From Bacillota bacterium (GTDB taxonomy: Bacteria > Bacillota > Clostridia > Christensenellales > Aristaeellaceae), in contig CAUJDI010000045.1 of NCBI GenBank assembly GCA_963169565.1, forward strand, positions 77,277 to 115,492: DNA of 38,216 bases, given 5' to 3'. The position numbers and the translations under genes were made by a program. Within the stretch, counting starts at the first letter, position 1. Each line of letters opens with the position of its first letter. This document shows positions 1 through 9,398 of this stretch, piece after piece. The notes under the pieces were generated by a model. The model had not been told where the DNA came from and searched no databases. It worked only from the letters and a program-made list of their open reading frames with translations.

Positions 1-353
1 ACCTGATGTGTTTTCTTCAGTTTCCTGGCCGCCGCTCCAAGCGCACTGATGGCTTCAGTGCCTGATTGCAGACTGTACTCGCTGTATCTAACGATGTCTT
101 CCGCCTCAAAGGGATCGGCGACGCGCAGCAGCATCCTCCGGAGGGTATCCGGAAGCCGTGCCAGGTTCTGCACCCGGGAGTCGGCCATCAGGGTGACACC
201 GGCATCAGCCAGAGTGTTGAGGATGACTGGGTCCGCGCAGACGGCTTTGGTGACGGCGGCCAGCGTGACGCCGCGAGCATGACAAGCGCTTGAGATGACA
301 GCTGCGTTACGCTTCAGTTGCGCGAGGTCAGCCCGGATGAGGGGCATATCCAT
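1..353 (-). CDS. orr: Ornithine racemase, N-terminal part (cut by window edge)
   Basis: The reading frame opens at an ATG that overlaps the stop of the upstream gene by one base (TGATG) and stays open to the window edge, giving 117 residues. The translation matches the N-terminal part of the alanine racemase-like PLP fold. The segment AAVTKAVCADP (residues 29-39) carries the lysine expected to bind PLP, and GVTLMADSRVQNL follows soon after; this pairing is typical of Orr-type amino acid racemases. Orr interconverts L- and D-ornithine, and the aminomutase encoded just upstream acts on D-ornithine, so the position fits. The C-terminal part lies outside the window, so completeness cannot be judged. 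A generic YggS- or alanine-racemase-like enzyme is the alternative, but the context favours ornithine racemase. Confidence 0.82.
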   Translation of the reverse strand, partial: MDMPLIRADLAQLKRNAAVISSACHARGVTLAAVTKAVCADPVILNTLADAGVTLMADSRVQNLARLPDTLRRMLLRVADPFEAEDIVRYSEYSLQSGTEAISALGAAARKLKKTHQ

Positions 354-1738
354 CAGATCATTTCCTCCTGCAGGCTCTCCAGCATCAGATGTTTCGCCGC
401 CTCAGGCCATCTGCGGCTGAGCACGCCAAGTGCCGCCATGAGGTACCGGCTGTCTGTCAGCACACGGAGCACGCCGGGCGGGGGATACAGCATATCTCCG
501 GCGGCGTTCAGGTCGCGCAGGCGGTCGAGCACGGACAGTCGGTCGCGCAGCCTCGTCAGCGCGCCGCCGGTCGCGATCAGGGTTTTCGCAACGCTTAGGT
601 CTTTCCCCTGCGCGAACCTTCTCCGGCCCTCCGGGAGGAAGACCTGCCTGATCCGGCCCGCGTGGCGGCCGATCGCCAGCGCGCCCGCCTCACGGGCCAG
701 CCTGGCCGCGAGGCGTTCCTGCGCGTCATTTTCCGGTATGGGCAGCCAGTGTTCCATCAGCGCCCGGGTATCAAGGCCCAGTTCCCGGTCGAGCCTGTCA
801 TGTCCCGTTCGTTCCGCCAGCAGGGAAGCGTTCAGATAGATCCCCAGATCCCCCTCGACGGTCCGTTTGAAAAAGGGTTCCGGCTGAGTCTGTATGCGGG
901 CGATCTCATCGCTCCCCTCCGCGGCGGAATGCACGTCGGTGGTCGCGCCGCCGATGTCAACTGCCAGAAGGTCTCCAAGCGCCGGGTGGAGCAGGCGCAC
1001 AGCTTCCATGACCGCGCCTGGCGTGGGCAGGATGGAGCCGCCGACCATCTCGCGGATATGCGACATGCCGGGCGCTTTGACGATGTGAAGCTCAAACAGG
1101 TCCTGGACCGCGCGCCGGGCGGGTTCGACGTTCAGTTCGTCCAGGCGGGGATAGACGTTCTCCACCACGCTCAGCGGCTGTCCGGCTTCGGCAAAGATGT
1201 CCGAAACCTCCTCCGCTGCCTGGGCATTGCCGGCATAGAGCGCGGGGATGCCCAGCTTTAGCCCCGCGATCACCCGCGCGTTGTGTACCGCGGTCTCCCG
1301 GTCGCCGTAATCGGTGCCGCCGGCCAGCAGGATGAGGTTTGGGTTCAGTTTCTGAAGGGCGGCCAGTTCATACGCGCCCATCTTTCCGGCTGTGACCTGG
1401 CGCACCACCGCGCCGGCCCCAAGCGCCGCCATCTGCGCCGCCCGGGCGGTCATGTCATGGACAAGGCCGTGCACGCTCATGGATAAACCGCCGGCCGCGC
1501 TGGAAGCGGCGAACATTTCCTTCCACTCCAGCAAGGATACGCCCAGTTTGAGTTTCAGGTCCTCGATCCCCCGGCGCAGGCCGATGGTGACGTCCCCCTG
1601 TGCGGCGGTGGTCGGCGCCATCCCCTGGCTGACAAAGCGCGGCGCGCCTTCCAAGCCGTCAAAAGCGCTGACCAGGGTAGTGGTCGAGCCGATCTCGGCC
1701 ACCAGAACGTCGATCACTGGCTTGCTGCTATCGGTCAT
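353..1738 (-). CDS. GlmL/MutL-family protein of the ornithine aminomutase cluster (likely cobalamin mutase reactivase)
   Basis: This 461-residue protein belongs to the GlmL/MutL family of actin-like ATPase-fold proteins encoded next to B12-dependent mutases. An N-terminal phosphate-loop-like segment AEIGSTTTLVSAF (residues 14-26) and a second one, LLAVDIGGATTDVHS in the middle of the chain, fit the duplicated ASKHA fold. Family members are thought to repair or reactivate adenosylcobalamin enzymes, but this is inference from context rather than a proven activity. It starts 15 bases after the oraE stop, with a weak ribosome binding site, and its stop overlaps the racemase start. The length is normal for the family and no key element appears missing. 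Confidence 0.88.
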   Translation of the reverse strand: MTDSSKPVIDVLVAEIGSTTTLVSAFDGLEGAPRFVSQGMAPTTAAQGDVTIGLRRGIEDLKLKLGVSLLEWKEMFAASSAAGGLSMSVHGLVHDMTARAAQMAALGAGAVVRQVTAGKMGAYELAALQKLNPNLILLAGGTDYGDRETAVHNARVIAGLKLGIPALYAGNAQAAEEVSDIFAEAGQPLSVVENVYPRLDELNVEPARRAVQDLFELHIVKAPGMSHIREMVGGSILPTPGAVMEAVRLLHPALGDLLAVDIGGATTDVHSAAEGSDEIARIQTQPEPFFKRTVEGDLGIYLNASLLAERTGHDRLDRELGLDTRALMEHWLPIPENDAQERLAARLAREAGALAIGRHAGRIRQVFLPEGRRRFAQGKDLSVAKTLIATGGALTRLRDRLSVLDRLRDLNAAGDMLYPPPGVLRVLTDSRYLMAALGVLSRRWPEAAKHLMLESLQEEMI

Positions 1739-1753
1739 GTCCCGCTTGCCTGG

Positions 1754-3967
1754 TCACGTCGTCTTGCGCAGTCTGGCCAGTGCGGTCGCCACGTGCGCAC
1801 CGCGGGTGCCGCGGCCGAAGCCTTCATCCGCGCCTGCCTCCCGGGCCAGTTCCGGCGTCACCTGGGTGCCCCCGGCAAGGAAGACCAGCCTGTCCCGAAC
1901 GCCCATCTCCCGGGCGAGGCGGTCGATGAGGGTGATGTTTTTATAGTGGACGTTGTCATGGCTGATGATGGCGGAGGCCAGGATGGCGCCGGCACCCAGC
2001 TCAACGGCCGCGTTGACCAGTTTCTCAGGCGGCACGGAAGTGCCCAGGTAATGCACCTTGATGCCGTATTTCTCGATCCCGCCGTGCTTGATGTCGATGA
2101 TTTCACGCAGGCCCACGGAGTGCTCGTCCTCGCCCACGGTGCCGCAGACCACGGTCATCGGCTTTTGGGAAAAGACCCTCCGAAGCTCCTCGTCGCTGAA
2201 CACTTCAGGGTCCTGGGGGATGACCAGTTCGCTGATCTTCATTTGGAACGGCACCTTGGCCTTCAGCTCGATGCGGGTGCCATCCACCGGATGCATGACC
2301 TCCCGCGAGATGATTTCCGGGTCCGTCAGGTTCATCCGCCGCGCGGTTTCCAGCGCCGCGGCCTCGGCGATCTTGGTTTCCGAGGGGAAGAACATGGTCA
2401 GCATCACCACGCCGTCCCCCAGCCATTCCATTTCCGGCCTGATCCATTCCCCGCCAGGCTGGCGGAATGGCTCGGACTGCTCCATCCGAAGGGCCGCGTT
2501 GTCCGTTTCGTCCAGTTCATCGATGTACTGGATGAGTTCCGGATTCTGGAAGGTGCATCCGCCGATGAGTCTCGCCGGGTCCTCCCCTTCCTTCAGGCCG
2601 TACTGCGCGATGTTGTTGTATCCGTAGTGGGCGGTGACGGGGGCCAGGTAATCCGCTTCGCGCCGGATGACGCTGCCTGCGCCGATGCCGCCCTGGATGC
2701 TGCGGACGATGCCGTCCCCGTTGCGCTGAGGATATAGCCCGGAATCCACGAAATGCCCCGCCTCCACGCCCTTGAAATAGCCGCCGGACTCCAGAAGCTC
2801 CTCCATGAACAGCACCGCGCGTTCCTTCAGTTCCCTTGCCTTGTCCCTGAGATACCCCTCGCCCTTGAGCTCAACCATCTCCATCAGTCCGTCAAGCCCG
2901 ACCAGCGTCTGCCTGGCGGTGTCGCAGGCCTCCATGTTGTAAATGTGCCAGGGGACGTTGCGCCCCTCATCAGGCGTGATGGTGGACTGGATGTCCGCGC
3001 TGGTAAGTTTGGAGATGAGCATGTTCATCACGTGGGTGACGGTTGCCTCCCGGACGGACGACTGGATATACTTGGTGTTCATCTGCGCGCGCATGCGGAA
3101 ACCGGAGAACAGTTCACGCAGTGCGACGGCGTAGGGCAGGTCCGTGTACACGCAGGGCGCGGGCGCGGCGGATGGCGGCACGGTGGACAGGCAGATGAGG
3201 TCGCGCGGCATCCCGCAGCCCAGGGAGAACCGGGCGTTGACGGCGTGCTGCACCATCAGCTCCGGCATCACCTTCCAGGCTTCCCGCGCAGTGGCGTTGG
3301 CGTTGTGCGCCCCGTCGATCTGCGCCATCTCCGCCCAGGCCATGACGGTCTTGGACTCGCAGGCGTCCACGAAGGAGCGCACCATGTTGATGTTGCGGTA
3401 GATGACGTTGTACTGCGGGTCCTGGTGCGCGCCGTTGACGCCCTCCTCGGCAAAGAGCACCGCGATCTCAGGCCCCGCAACGCCGGACACGTAGGAATGG
3501 TAGTTGATCGGACGGCCGACCTCATCCTCGATCATGTCCAGCGCCTTGCGCTGGGCGCGCACCTGCTTGCGCGTGATGGGCACCCCGCCCACGCCCTGGG
3601 GCGTTCCCTCGATCAGGCCGTCGAAATGGCTTTGGCCCGCCGTCCGGATGACCATGATGTGGTCCGCGCCGTGATGGGCCGCCATGCGCATCCGGCGGAT
3701 ATCGTCCTCAAAGCGGCCGGAAGCGATCTCCGTGGTGATGACGGGTCCGGGCTGGGGGTCAATGTTCCCGAAATGATGTGCGGGCGGCAGGGGTACGGAG
3801 CGCTTGAGGGGCTCTGAACAGTCCCGATAGGTGAATTCGTTCATCTGAAGCCCCGGCGCGGGCTTGCGCCAGGTCCAGCCGCGGCGGCGCGGGCGATAAT
3901 TTTTCAGATCCCTGAGGATCTCCCGCACGTCAAGCGGGGCGTCCGGTTTCAGCCTGTAAGCGCTCAT
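1754..3967 (-). CDS. oraE: D-ornithine 4,5-aminomutase, large (E) subunit
   Basis: This 737-residue subunit carries the adenosylcobalamin- and PLP-binding parts of D-ornithine 4,5-aminomutase, which converts D-ornithine to 2,4-diaminopentanoate. Near the C-terminus the cobalamin motif DxHxxG reads DEHSVG with the ligand His at about residue 616. Eleven residues later a lysine (IDIKHGG, about residue 627) matches the PLP lysine known from Clostridium sticklandii OraE, where the spacing is identical. The Rossmann-like B12 domain continues with GAILASAIISHDN and FLAGGTQ. The frame is open further upstream, but the ATG at 3967 is chosen because it overlaps the oraS stop as ATGA and follows a GGGGGG ribosome binding site. 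Only about 30 extra residues without family resemblance are lost. Confidence 0.95.
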   Translation of the reverse strand: MSAYRLKPDAPLDVREILRDLKNYRPRRRGWTWRKPAPGLQMNEFTYRDCSEPLKRSVPLPPAHHFGNIDPQPGPVITTEIASGRFEDDIRRMRMAAHHGADHIMVIRTAGQSHFDGLIEGTPQGVGGVPITRKQVRAQRKALDMIEDEVGRPINYHSYVSGVAGPEIAVLFAEEGVNGAHQDPQYNVIYRNINMVRSFVDACESKTVMAWAEMAQIDGAHNANATAREAWKVMPELMVQHAVNARFSLGCGMPRDLICLSTVPPSAAPAPCVYTDLPYAVALRELFSGFRMRAQMNTKYIQSSVREATVTHVMNMLISKLTSADIQSTITPDEGRNVPWHIYNMEACDTARQTLVGLDGLMEMVELKGEGYLRDKARELKERAVLFMEELLESGGYFKGVEAGHFVDSGLYPQRNGDGIVRSIQGGIGAGSVIRREADYLAPVTAHYGYNNIAQYGLKEGEDPARLIGGCTFQNPELIQYIDELDETDNAALRMEQSEPFRQPGGEWIRPEMEWLGDGVVMLTMFFPSETKIAEAAALETARRMNLTDPEIISREVMHPVDGTRIELKAKVPFQMKISELVIPQDPEVFSDEELRRVFSQKPMTVVCGTVGEDEHSVGLREIIDIKHGGIEKYGIKVHYLGTSVPPEKLVNAAVELGAGAILASAIISHDNVHYKNITLIDRLAREMGVRDRLVFLAGGTQVTPELAREAGADEGFGRGTRGAHVATALARLRKTT

Positions 3968-4332
3968 GTGGCCTGCCCCCCTTTGAAGGCTTCGGCGACC
4001 CCGTCCCAGCCTTCGCCGGACATCAGCTTCAGCCCGGTATCCCGGATCGGCCTTTGCCACTTTAAGCTCATTTTGTAAACCACATGTCCCGCGCCGTGCC
4101 CCAGCAGGGCATGCTCAAGGCAGAGGTTAACCAGCGCGGCTGCCTCCTGGGAGGAGAAGCCCATGCGAAGCAGCACGCTGCGCTCGATGGAAGGCGAGGT
4201 GTATTCGCGTCCCATCTGCAGCAGCGGATCTGTCAGTTCTTTGGCCAAAGACCAGAAGCGCTCACGCAGCTGCTCATCGCTCAGGTCTTTAAGGTGAGCG
4301 CGGCGAAGGGAATAATCGTCATCCCGCTTCAT
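3964..4332 (-). CDS. oraS: D-ornithine 4,5-aminomutase, small (S) subunit
   Basis: This 122-residue protein is the small subunit that pairs with OraE. Its length equals that of characterised OraS proteins. The family pattern is visible in the N-terminal DDDYSLRRAHLKDLSDEQL and in LTDPLLQMGREYTSPSIERSVLLRMGFSSQEA. The ATG at 4332 lies 14 bases inside the end of ortB and is preceded by GGAGG at a six-base spacing, so translation is probably coupled. A longer frame starting at 4356 exists but adds residues unlike the family. The stop overlaps the oraE start as ATGA, consistent with equal synthesis of the two subunits. Confidence 0.93.
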   Translation of the reverse strand: MKRDDDYSLRRAHLKDLSDEQLRERFWSLAKELTDPLLQMGREYTSPSIERSVLLRMGFSSQEAAALVNLCLEHALLGHGAGHVVYKMSLKWQRPIRDTGLKLMSGEGWDGVAEAFKGGQAT

Positions 4333-5740
4333 GCTTATCCTCCAGATAGTTTTCAATGGTTTCTATGACAAAGGCCTCCTCTGAAGCGGTCTCCTCAGAC
4401 AGGAAGGCGATGTCCTCCTTTGAGGGGATTGCTCTCCGGCTGCCCATGGCGTTGGCGATGAGCGAGCGGCGCAGGCGGTTCAGGTCAACTTTCCGCGCCT
4501 TGATCTGCGACGGATCCTCCGGCAGGATGATGCTTTCCCCCGGCACCTGGTCTTCCGGGTTCCCGACGGTAATCCGCACGCCGTTGCTGCGAGCGAAAGA
4601 AAGCTGGGCGTTCTGATGCTTGCCGGCTCCGGTGTATTCCGTTTCCTGAACGACCAGCAAAGCCTCCTCCGGCAGCGTCTGCGCCAGGGAAAACGCCGCC
4701 GCCAGGCTAGTGTTTCCAGCAGGTCCGCGTTCGATCCCTTCCAGGGCGGTCAGCATCTCCGTGGTGTAGAAGACCTCGCCCTGGGTGACGGTATAATACC
4801 CGGACATGAAGCGCAGCGGGCGAGCGGCGCTGCGCGGCACGTCGGAGCGGTCCGGCCAGGTCGTGTACGGCATCCCGAACCCGGTATGCCCGGTGGTGAA
4901 GGACTTGCGGTTGAACTGCCTGTCGCTGGCCATGTGAAGCCCGCTTAGGTCGACGCTGGCTGCGATGACAGGCGCGCCGCATCCGGCCGTCTTCAGACCC
5001 CGCGCCGTACCGGTGAGGTTGCCGCCCCCCGCGTTGGTGGCGACGACCAGGTCAGGATCCCGCCCGAACTGCTCCCTGGTTTGCTGCGCGATCTCCCATC
5101 CCAGGCTCTGGATGCCCAGGACCGCATAGGGAGTATACAGGGAGGCGTTGAAGTACCCCGTTTCCTCCAGCAGGCGCAGGAAAACGTAAAACAGCTCCGG
5201 CCCCACGCTCAGCTGCACCACTTCAGCGCCCAGCGCCTCGCACTTGCGCGCTTTCTCGATGATTTCAGGCTGGCCGCGGCCTGTTGAGTCATAGCATTCC
5301 TGTACCACGATGCACTTCATCCCGGCCTTCGCGCAGCAGGAGGCCACGGCCGCGCCGTAATTTCCGCTGGTCGCGGTGATCACGCCCGGATATCCCATTT
5401 CACGCGCGATGTGCACGCTCAGCGCCGCGCGGCGGGCCTTGAAGGACCCGGAGGGGTTGCAGGCCTCGTCCTTGATGAGGATGCGCGCGCCCTTGCCGGG
5501 AGCCGCGTATTTCCGGGCCAGCGCGGTGATGTTCTTCAGCTCGATCAGCGGGGTGTTCCCGATGGCAAAGTCCTTCTGGATGCTGAGGATCTCCGCGATG
5601 CCCAGCCCCGGGGCCTTCATCATCCCCTCATAGTCAAAGGCGATGCCGCCGGATTCATAACGGGAATAGTCCAGCCCGACGGCAGCCTTCATGATCTCGT
5701 TCCGGCGGGCCATGACGGCCTGGTAGCTGCTGCCGGTCAT
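4319..5740 (-). CDS. ortB: 2-Amino-4-ketopentanoate thiolase, beta (PLP) subunit
   Basis: This 473-residue fold-type II PLP enzyme resembles threonine synthase. The PLP lysine lies in NPSGSFKARRAA near residue 105, and a glycine-rich phosphate loop GGGNLTG follows later. With OrtA it cleaves 2-amino-4-ketopentanoate with CoA to acetyl-CoA and alanine, the last step of ornithine oxidation. The ATG at 5740 overlaps the ortA stop as ATGA and is preceded by GGGGGGAGG. Starting further upstream would add only seven residues. Length and motifs are normal. Threonine synthase is the paralogous alternative, but the flanking ortA, ord and ora genes make the assignment firm. Confidence 0.94.
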   Translation of the reverse strand: MTGSSYQAVMARRNEIMKAAVGLDYSRYESGGIAFDYEGMMKAPGLGIAEILSIQKDFAIGNTPLIELKNITALARKYAAPGKGARILIKDEACNPSGSFKARRAALSVHIAREMGYPGVITATSGNYGAAVASCCAKAGMKCIVVQECYDSTGRGQPEIIEKARKCEALGAEVVQLSVGPELFYVFLRLLEETGYFNASLYTPYAVLGIQSLGWEIAQQTREQFGRDPDLVVATNAGGGNLTGTARGLKTAGCGAPVIAASVDLSGLHMASDRQFNRKSFTTGHTGFGMPYTTWPDRSDVPRSAARPLRFMSGYYTVTQGEVFYTTEMLTALEGIERGPAGNTSLAAAFSLAQTLPEEALLVVQETEYTGAGKHQNAQLSFARSNGVRITVGNPEDQVPGESIILPEDPSQIKARKVDLNRLRRSLIANAMGSRRAIPSKEDIAFLSEETASEEAFVIETIENYLEDKHEAG

Positions 5741-6042
5741 TCCTTGTTTTCCTCCCCCCATTTCGCGCGGCGGATCCCTTCCTGCGCCTGCTGCAGTTCA
5801 GGAATGAACTCCCCGAAGCTGTGGTCATAAAGGGGGAAAGCCTCCAGCAGAGTCCCCTCCACCTCTCGCCCCGTGCGCGTCCTGACACGGGCGGGGGAGC
5901 CGACCTCGGCATCAGCAAGCAGCCACCCCTTGACCCATTGCGTCAGGGACGTCTTCGCCGTGTCCTCCGGCACCTGCGGCGCGCGCTCCCCCGGGGCGAG
6001 AATGACGCTTATGAGCCTGACCCAGTCCCCTTTGCGCGCCAC
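5737..6042 (-). CDS. ortA: 2-Amino-4-ketopentanoate thiolase, alpha subunit
   Basis: This 101-residue protein is the small subunit of the OrtAB thiolase. Family features are the N-terminal KGDWVRL, the segment PGERAPQVPEDT, and a C-terminal part with VKGWLL and FIPEL. The start is a GTG with GGGGAGG six bases upstream, placed one base after the ord stop. Its own stop overlaps the ortB ATG. The tight spacing supports stoichiometric production of both subunits. The length matches known OrtA proteins of about 100 residues. Confidence 0.92.
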   Translation of the reverse strand: MARKGDWVRLISVILAPGERAPQVPEDTAKTSLTQWVKGWLLADAEVGSPARVRTRTGREVEGTLLEAFPLYDHSFGEFIPELQQAQEGIRRAKWGEENKE

Positions 6043-6043
6043 G

Positions 6044-7096
6044 TCACACCTCCCCGAAGGCGATCTCGCGGTAGTCCCCCATCACGCAGCGCGGCACCGG
6101 CAGGTCCAGCATGCTCAGCAGGCCCGGCCTGGCGGCGATGAGGAAGGGCAGCGTGTTGCACGCCATGGCGATGGTGCCTAGCCCGCCATTGACCTCCGGC
6201 TTGACCGTCATGTTGATCTCCGGTGTGCCGGAAAGGGTGATGTAGTCGCCCGTATCCACGCCCGCCAGCTGCGGCTCGATCTGCTGCGGGTGGACGAGGC
6301 TGATCCGTTCCCTGTCTCCTTCCATCGCGCTGGCCGTCATGTCCACGCCTGCAACATGCCCCCTGGGTGCGAATCCGTGAGGGGATCTCCGGTCAACTTC
6401 CGTGAGAATGGGCCGCATCTTCTGTTCCAGTTTGTCATACTCGATCCCCAGCGCCTTGCCGATCATGGCTGCGGACTCATGAAAGCCCACGTGCCCGGCC
6501 AGGGTCCCATCCGCGACGCCCCTGTCAAACGCTTCCCTGGTCATCCCGATGCCCTGTTCATGCATCACGGTCTCGCCAAAGGGGCTCAGGCTGTTGATCC
6601 GTTCGCAGCGCACGTGGCTGACCTGCGTCATGGCGCCGGAGAGGCACACGGCCAGAAGGTCCATCATCATGCCCGGGTTGATGCCGGTGCCCAGGATGCT
6701 CACCCTGTTCTCTTTCGCCAGACGGTCCATTGCCTCTGACAGCTCAGGCTCCTGCGCCCAGGGGAAGCTCATTTCCTCCGCGATGGTCAGCACATTGATG
6801 CCCTGGCTGACAACCTCCATGATTTTTGGGAACACATCTCTCACGTATGAGTCCGTCGCGATCACACAGCAATCAACCGGCCCATCTTTCAGCGCTTCCC
6901 CGATGTCCGGCATGACTCTGACCGTTTTTGGGCCATACGGCGGCAAACCAAGCAGCTCCGTCAAGGCCTTGCCCCGGTAAGCGGGGTTGAGGTCGCAGGC
7001 CCCAATGATTTCAACGCCTCGGCGCTTCATGAGCAGCCCGGCGATCCCCTTTCCCATGGCCCCCAGGCCCCACAGCGCGACCCTGACGTTCCTCAT
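6044..7096 (-). CDS. ord: 2,4-Diaminopentanoate dehydrogenase
   Basis: This 350-residue NAD(P)-dependent oxidoreductase oxidatively deaminates 2,4-diaminopentanoate to 2-amino-4-ketopentanoate, linking the aminomutase to the thiolase. The Rossmann motif VALWGLGAMGKGIA is at the N-terminus. The family segment SILGTGINPGMMMDLL lies near residue 135, and the C-terminal dihydrodipicolinate reductase-like part is complete. The ATG at 7096 is chosen because GAGGAGG sits six bases upstream and the Rossmann fold then begins almost at once. A longer in-frame opening adds 26 residues without resemblance. It lies ten bases after the carbamoyltransferase stop, so it is in the same transcript. Confidence 0.94.
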   Translation of the reverse strand: MRNVRVALWGLGAMGKGIAGLLMKRRGVEIIGACDLNPAYRGKALTELLGLPPYGPKTVRVMPDIGEALKDGPVDCCVIATDSYVRDVFPKIMEVVSQGINVLTIAEEMSFPWAQEPELSEAMDRLAKENRVSILGTGINPGMMMDLLAVCLSGAMTQVSHVRCERINSLSPFGETVMHEQGIGMTREAFDRGVADGTLAGHVGFHESAAMIGKALGIEYDKLEQKMRPILTEVDRRSPHGFAPRGHVAGVDMTASAMEGDRERISLVHPQQIEPQLAGVDTGDYITLSGTPEINMTVKPEVNGGLGTIAMACNTLPFLIAARPGLLSMLDLPVPRCVMGDYREIAFGEV

Positions 7097-7106
7097 TTCA
7101 GCCTCC

Positions 7107-8099
7107 TCACAGCCGGCCGATGGCCGCGACCATGACGGCTTTGATGGTGTGCAGTCGGTTCTCCGCCTGGTCAAACACTTTGGATTGCGGCGAACGGAAC
7201 ACCTCGTCGCTCACTTCCATTTCCGAAAGACCGTATTTCTCATATACCTGTTTTCCAACTTCCGTGTTCAGGTCGTGGAAGGCGGGCAGGCAGTGCAGGA
7301 AGATCGCGCGCGGATTGCCCGTCTTCTCCATCACCTCCTGAGTGACGGCATAATCCCTGAGCAGCCTGATGCGATTCTCGAACTGCGCTTCCTCCCCCAT
7401 GGACACCCATACGTCGGTGTAGACAGCGTCAGCGTCCCTGACCCCTTCAAGGCTTGAGGTGATGTCGATCCTGCCGCCGGAGAGCCGCGCGGTCTCTACC
7501 ATTTCAGATACCAGTTTCGGGTCCGGGCGCAGTTGATCCGGGCAGACCGCGGTGAAGCGCAGCCCAAGCTTGGCGCAGATGATCAGCAGCGAATTGGCGA
7601 CGTTGTTGCGCGCGTCGCCGACAAAGGCCAGCTTGCATTCCTGCAAGGGTTTGACCGTATTCTCCCGCAGGGTCATCAGGTCCGCCAGCGCCTGGGTGGG
7701 ATGGTACAGATCCGTCAGGCCGTTCCAGACGGGCACGCCGGAGAAACGCGCGAGGTCTTCCGCGGTTTTCTGCTCAAAGCCGCGGAACTCGATTCCGTCA
7801 TAGAAGCGCCCCAGCACGCGGGCGGTGTCCTCCAGGGATTCCTTTTTGCCCATCTGGGAGTTGGACAGGAAGGTGACGTTGCCGCCCTCGTCCCAGCAGG
7901 CGGTCTCAAAGGCGCAGCGCGTGCGGGTGGACGTTTTCTCAAAAATCAGCACGATGTTCTTCCCGCGAAGCAGATCGCCGGGGATGCCGGCGCGCTTTTT
8001 GCGCTTCAGGTCACGGGACAGGTCCAGCAGAAACAGGATCTCCTGAGCGGTGAAATCCTTCAGGGTCAGCAGCGAGCGGCCTTTGAGCTGCACAGGCAT
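7107..8099 (-). CDS. arcB: Ornithine carbamoyltransferase (catabolic role inferred)
   Basis: This 330-residue protein has all landmarks of ornithine carbamoyltransferase: the carbamoyl phosphate loop STRTR (residues 57-61), HPTQALADL, the ornithine-binding DVWVSMGEE, and HCLP near residue 268. In the arginine deiminase pathway it runs as phosphorolysis of citrulline to ornithine and carbamoyl phosphate. Sequence alone does not separate the anabolic from the catabolic form; the catabolic role is inferred from its place between arcA and ord. The ATG at 8099 has AGGAGG eight bases upstream; an upstream extension lacks family resemblance. No carbamate kinase gene is seen in this window. Confidence 0.94.
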   Translation of the reverse strand: MPVQLKGRSLLTLKDFTAQEILFLLDLSRDLKRKKRAGIPGDLLRGKNIVLIFEKTSTRTRCAFETACWDEGGNVTFLSNSQMGKKESLEDTARVLGRFYDGIEFRGFEQKTAEDLARFSGVPVWNGLTDLYHPTQALADLMTLRENTVKPLQECKLAFVGDARNNVANSLLIICAKLGLRFTAVCPDQLRPDPKLVSEMVETARLSGGRIDITSSLEGVRDADAVYTDVWVSMGEEAQFENRIRLLRDYAVTQEVMEKTGNPRAIFLHCLPAFHDLNTEVGKQVYEKYGLSEMEVSDEVFRSPQSKVFDQAENRLHTIKAVMVAAIGRL

Positions 8100-8127
8100 G
8101 GCGGAGCCTCCTATTGGTTTATTCTGA

Positions 8128-9339
8128 TCATTCCCTGAAAAGCGGCATGGACATGCACCGGGGTCCGCCCCGGCCGCGTCCAAGCTCGGATCCTGGGATC
8201 TCGATGATTCTGATGCCGTGGTCGGTCAGGATCTGATTGGTGACAGTGTTGCGGTCATACACAATGACGGTACCGGGGCGGACGCAAAGGGTGTTGCTGG
8301 CGTCGTTCCACTGTTCCCGCTCAGCGGCCACCATGTCCTCCCCGCCGCAGGGAATCAGCGTGATGCTGTCCTGCTGCAGCTCCTCCCGGAGGATGTCCTC
8401 AAGGGTCCCCTTCAGTTCCATCGCCTTGAGCTGGCGTCCCTGCATGAATACGCGGCAGCATTTCATGACGCTCGTGATGCCCGGGTGAATGACGAAGGTC
8501 CCGGCGTCCACCTGGGTGAACACGGTATCCAGGTGCATGAACGCGCGGACGTTAGGGATGTCGAAGGCCAGTATGCTGCGGATGCCGTTCTGCTCATCCA
8601 TCGCCAGGTTGCGGCACAGGCCTTCCACCGCTTCCGGCTGGGTGCGCTGGGACAGCCCGACACCCAGCACCCCGTTCCCCAGGTTGAGGATGTCCCCGCC
8701 CTCCAGGCTGAAGGGGAGATCGGAGCGGTACAAGGCGCGCACGCTGCCGGCATACTCCGGGTGGTACTTGAAGACGAACCGGCCGTAGATCGTCTCCCGC
8801 TGACGTGTGGGCGCATACATGCGCGAAAAGGCGATGCCGTTCCCGATGGCCGCGAAAGGATCCCTGGTGAAATACAGGTTGGGGATCGGATCCAGCAGAT
8901 AATTCGTCCCGTTCCTGGTCAGCCTGGTCAGCGGATAGTTCGCGTAGACGCCGGATTCCGCATAGGTGACGCCCGCCATGGTCTTCTCGACCAGGGCATC
9001 AGGGCTTTCTATGGAAGAGAAAAGGGCCGTCAGTGCCTGCCGCTCATGGCAGGCGGCCGGGCCCCCCTCACTGATGAACTTGTCGATGAATTTTGCCCTG
9101 ATCTCCGGGCTTGTGAGGCTTTGGGCCACCATGTCCTTCAGGTAGCACACCTCCACCCCCTCTTTCTTCAGCGCTTCCGCAAACAGGTCATGCTCGCGCT
9201 GCGCGCCGCGGAGGTAGGGGATATCATCAAAGAGCATCCTGCTCAGGTAGGGAGGGGTCAGCTGCTCAAGCTCGGGGCCGGGACGATGGAGCAGGACTTT
9301 CTTCAGAGGCCCGGTTTCACTGTACACAGCTATCGGCAT
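8128..9339 (-). CDS. arcA: Arginine deiminase
   Basis: This 403-residue enzyme hydrolyses arginine to citrulline and ammonia. The guanidino-modifying fold is recognisable from [20 protein letters not shown] at the N-terminus, then [21 protein letters not shown] and the C-terminal catalytic cysteine in GGPRCMSMP (Cys395). The ATG has GGGGG six bases upstream. It is the first gene of the arginine and ornithine run, and 28 bases separate it from the carbamoyltransferase gene. A perfect inverted repeat 44 bases upstream may be a control site. Length and catalytic residues are normal. Confidence 0.96.
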   Translation of the reverse strand: MPIAVYSETGPLKKVLLHRPGPELEQLTPPYLSRMLFDDIPYLRGAQREHDLFAEALKKEGVEVCYLKDMVAQSLTSPEIRAKFIDKFISEGGPAACHERQALTALFSSIESPDALVEKTMAGVTYAESGVYANYPLTRLTRNGTNYLLDPIPNLYFTRDPFAAIGNGIAFSRMYAPTRQRETIYGRFVFKYHPEYAGSVRALYRSDLPFSLEGGDILNLGNGVLGVGLSQRTQPEAVEGLCRNLAMDEQNGIRSILAFDIPNVRAFMHLDTVFTQVDAGTFVIHPGITSVMKCCRVFMQGRQLKAMELKGTLEDILREELQQDSITLIPCGGEDMVAAEREQWNDASNTLCVRPGTVIVYDRNTVTNQILTDHGIRIIEIPGSELGRGRGGPRCMSMPLFRE

Positions 9340-9382
9340 GCTTATCCCCCGCTGATTTTTATGTGCACCACTTTACCACTTT

Positions 9383-9398
9383 TATACAGATATGTATA
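9383..9398 (-). promoter_or_regulatory. Perfect inverted repeat upstream of arcA (candidate operator or promoter core)
   Basis: On the minus strand the sequence TATACATATCTGTATA has perfect six-base arms around a four-base centre. It ends 44 bases before the arcA ATG and contains -10-like TATACA and TGTATA(AAA) elements, but no good -35 box stands at the usual distance. An ArgR-type or other arginine-responsive regulator could bind here; this is inference, since the site only loosely resembles the ARG box. Confidence 0.45.

Noticed and set aside
1793-3817. Long plus-strand open frames (314 and 354 residues) opposite oraE
   Set aside because: They are antisense shadows of a well-supported gene in GC-rich DNA, have no ribosome binding site or family match, and are rich in His, Arg and Asp as expected for reversed coding sequence.
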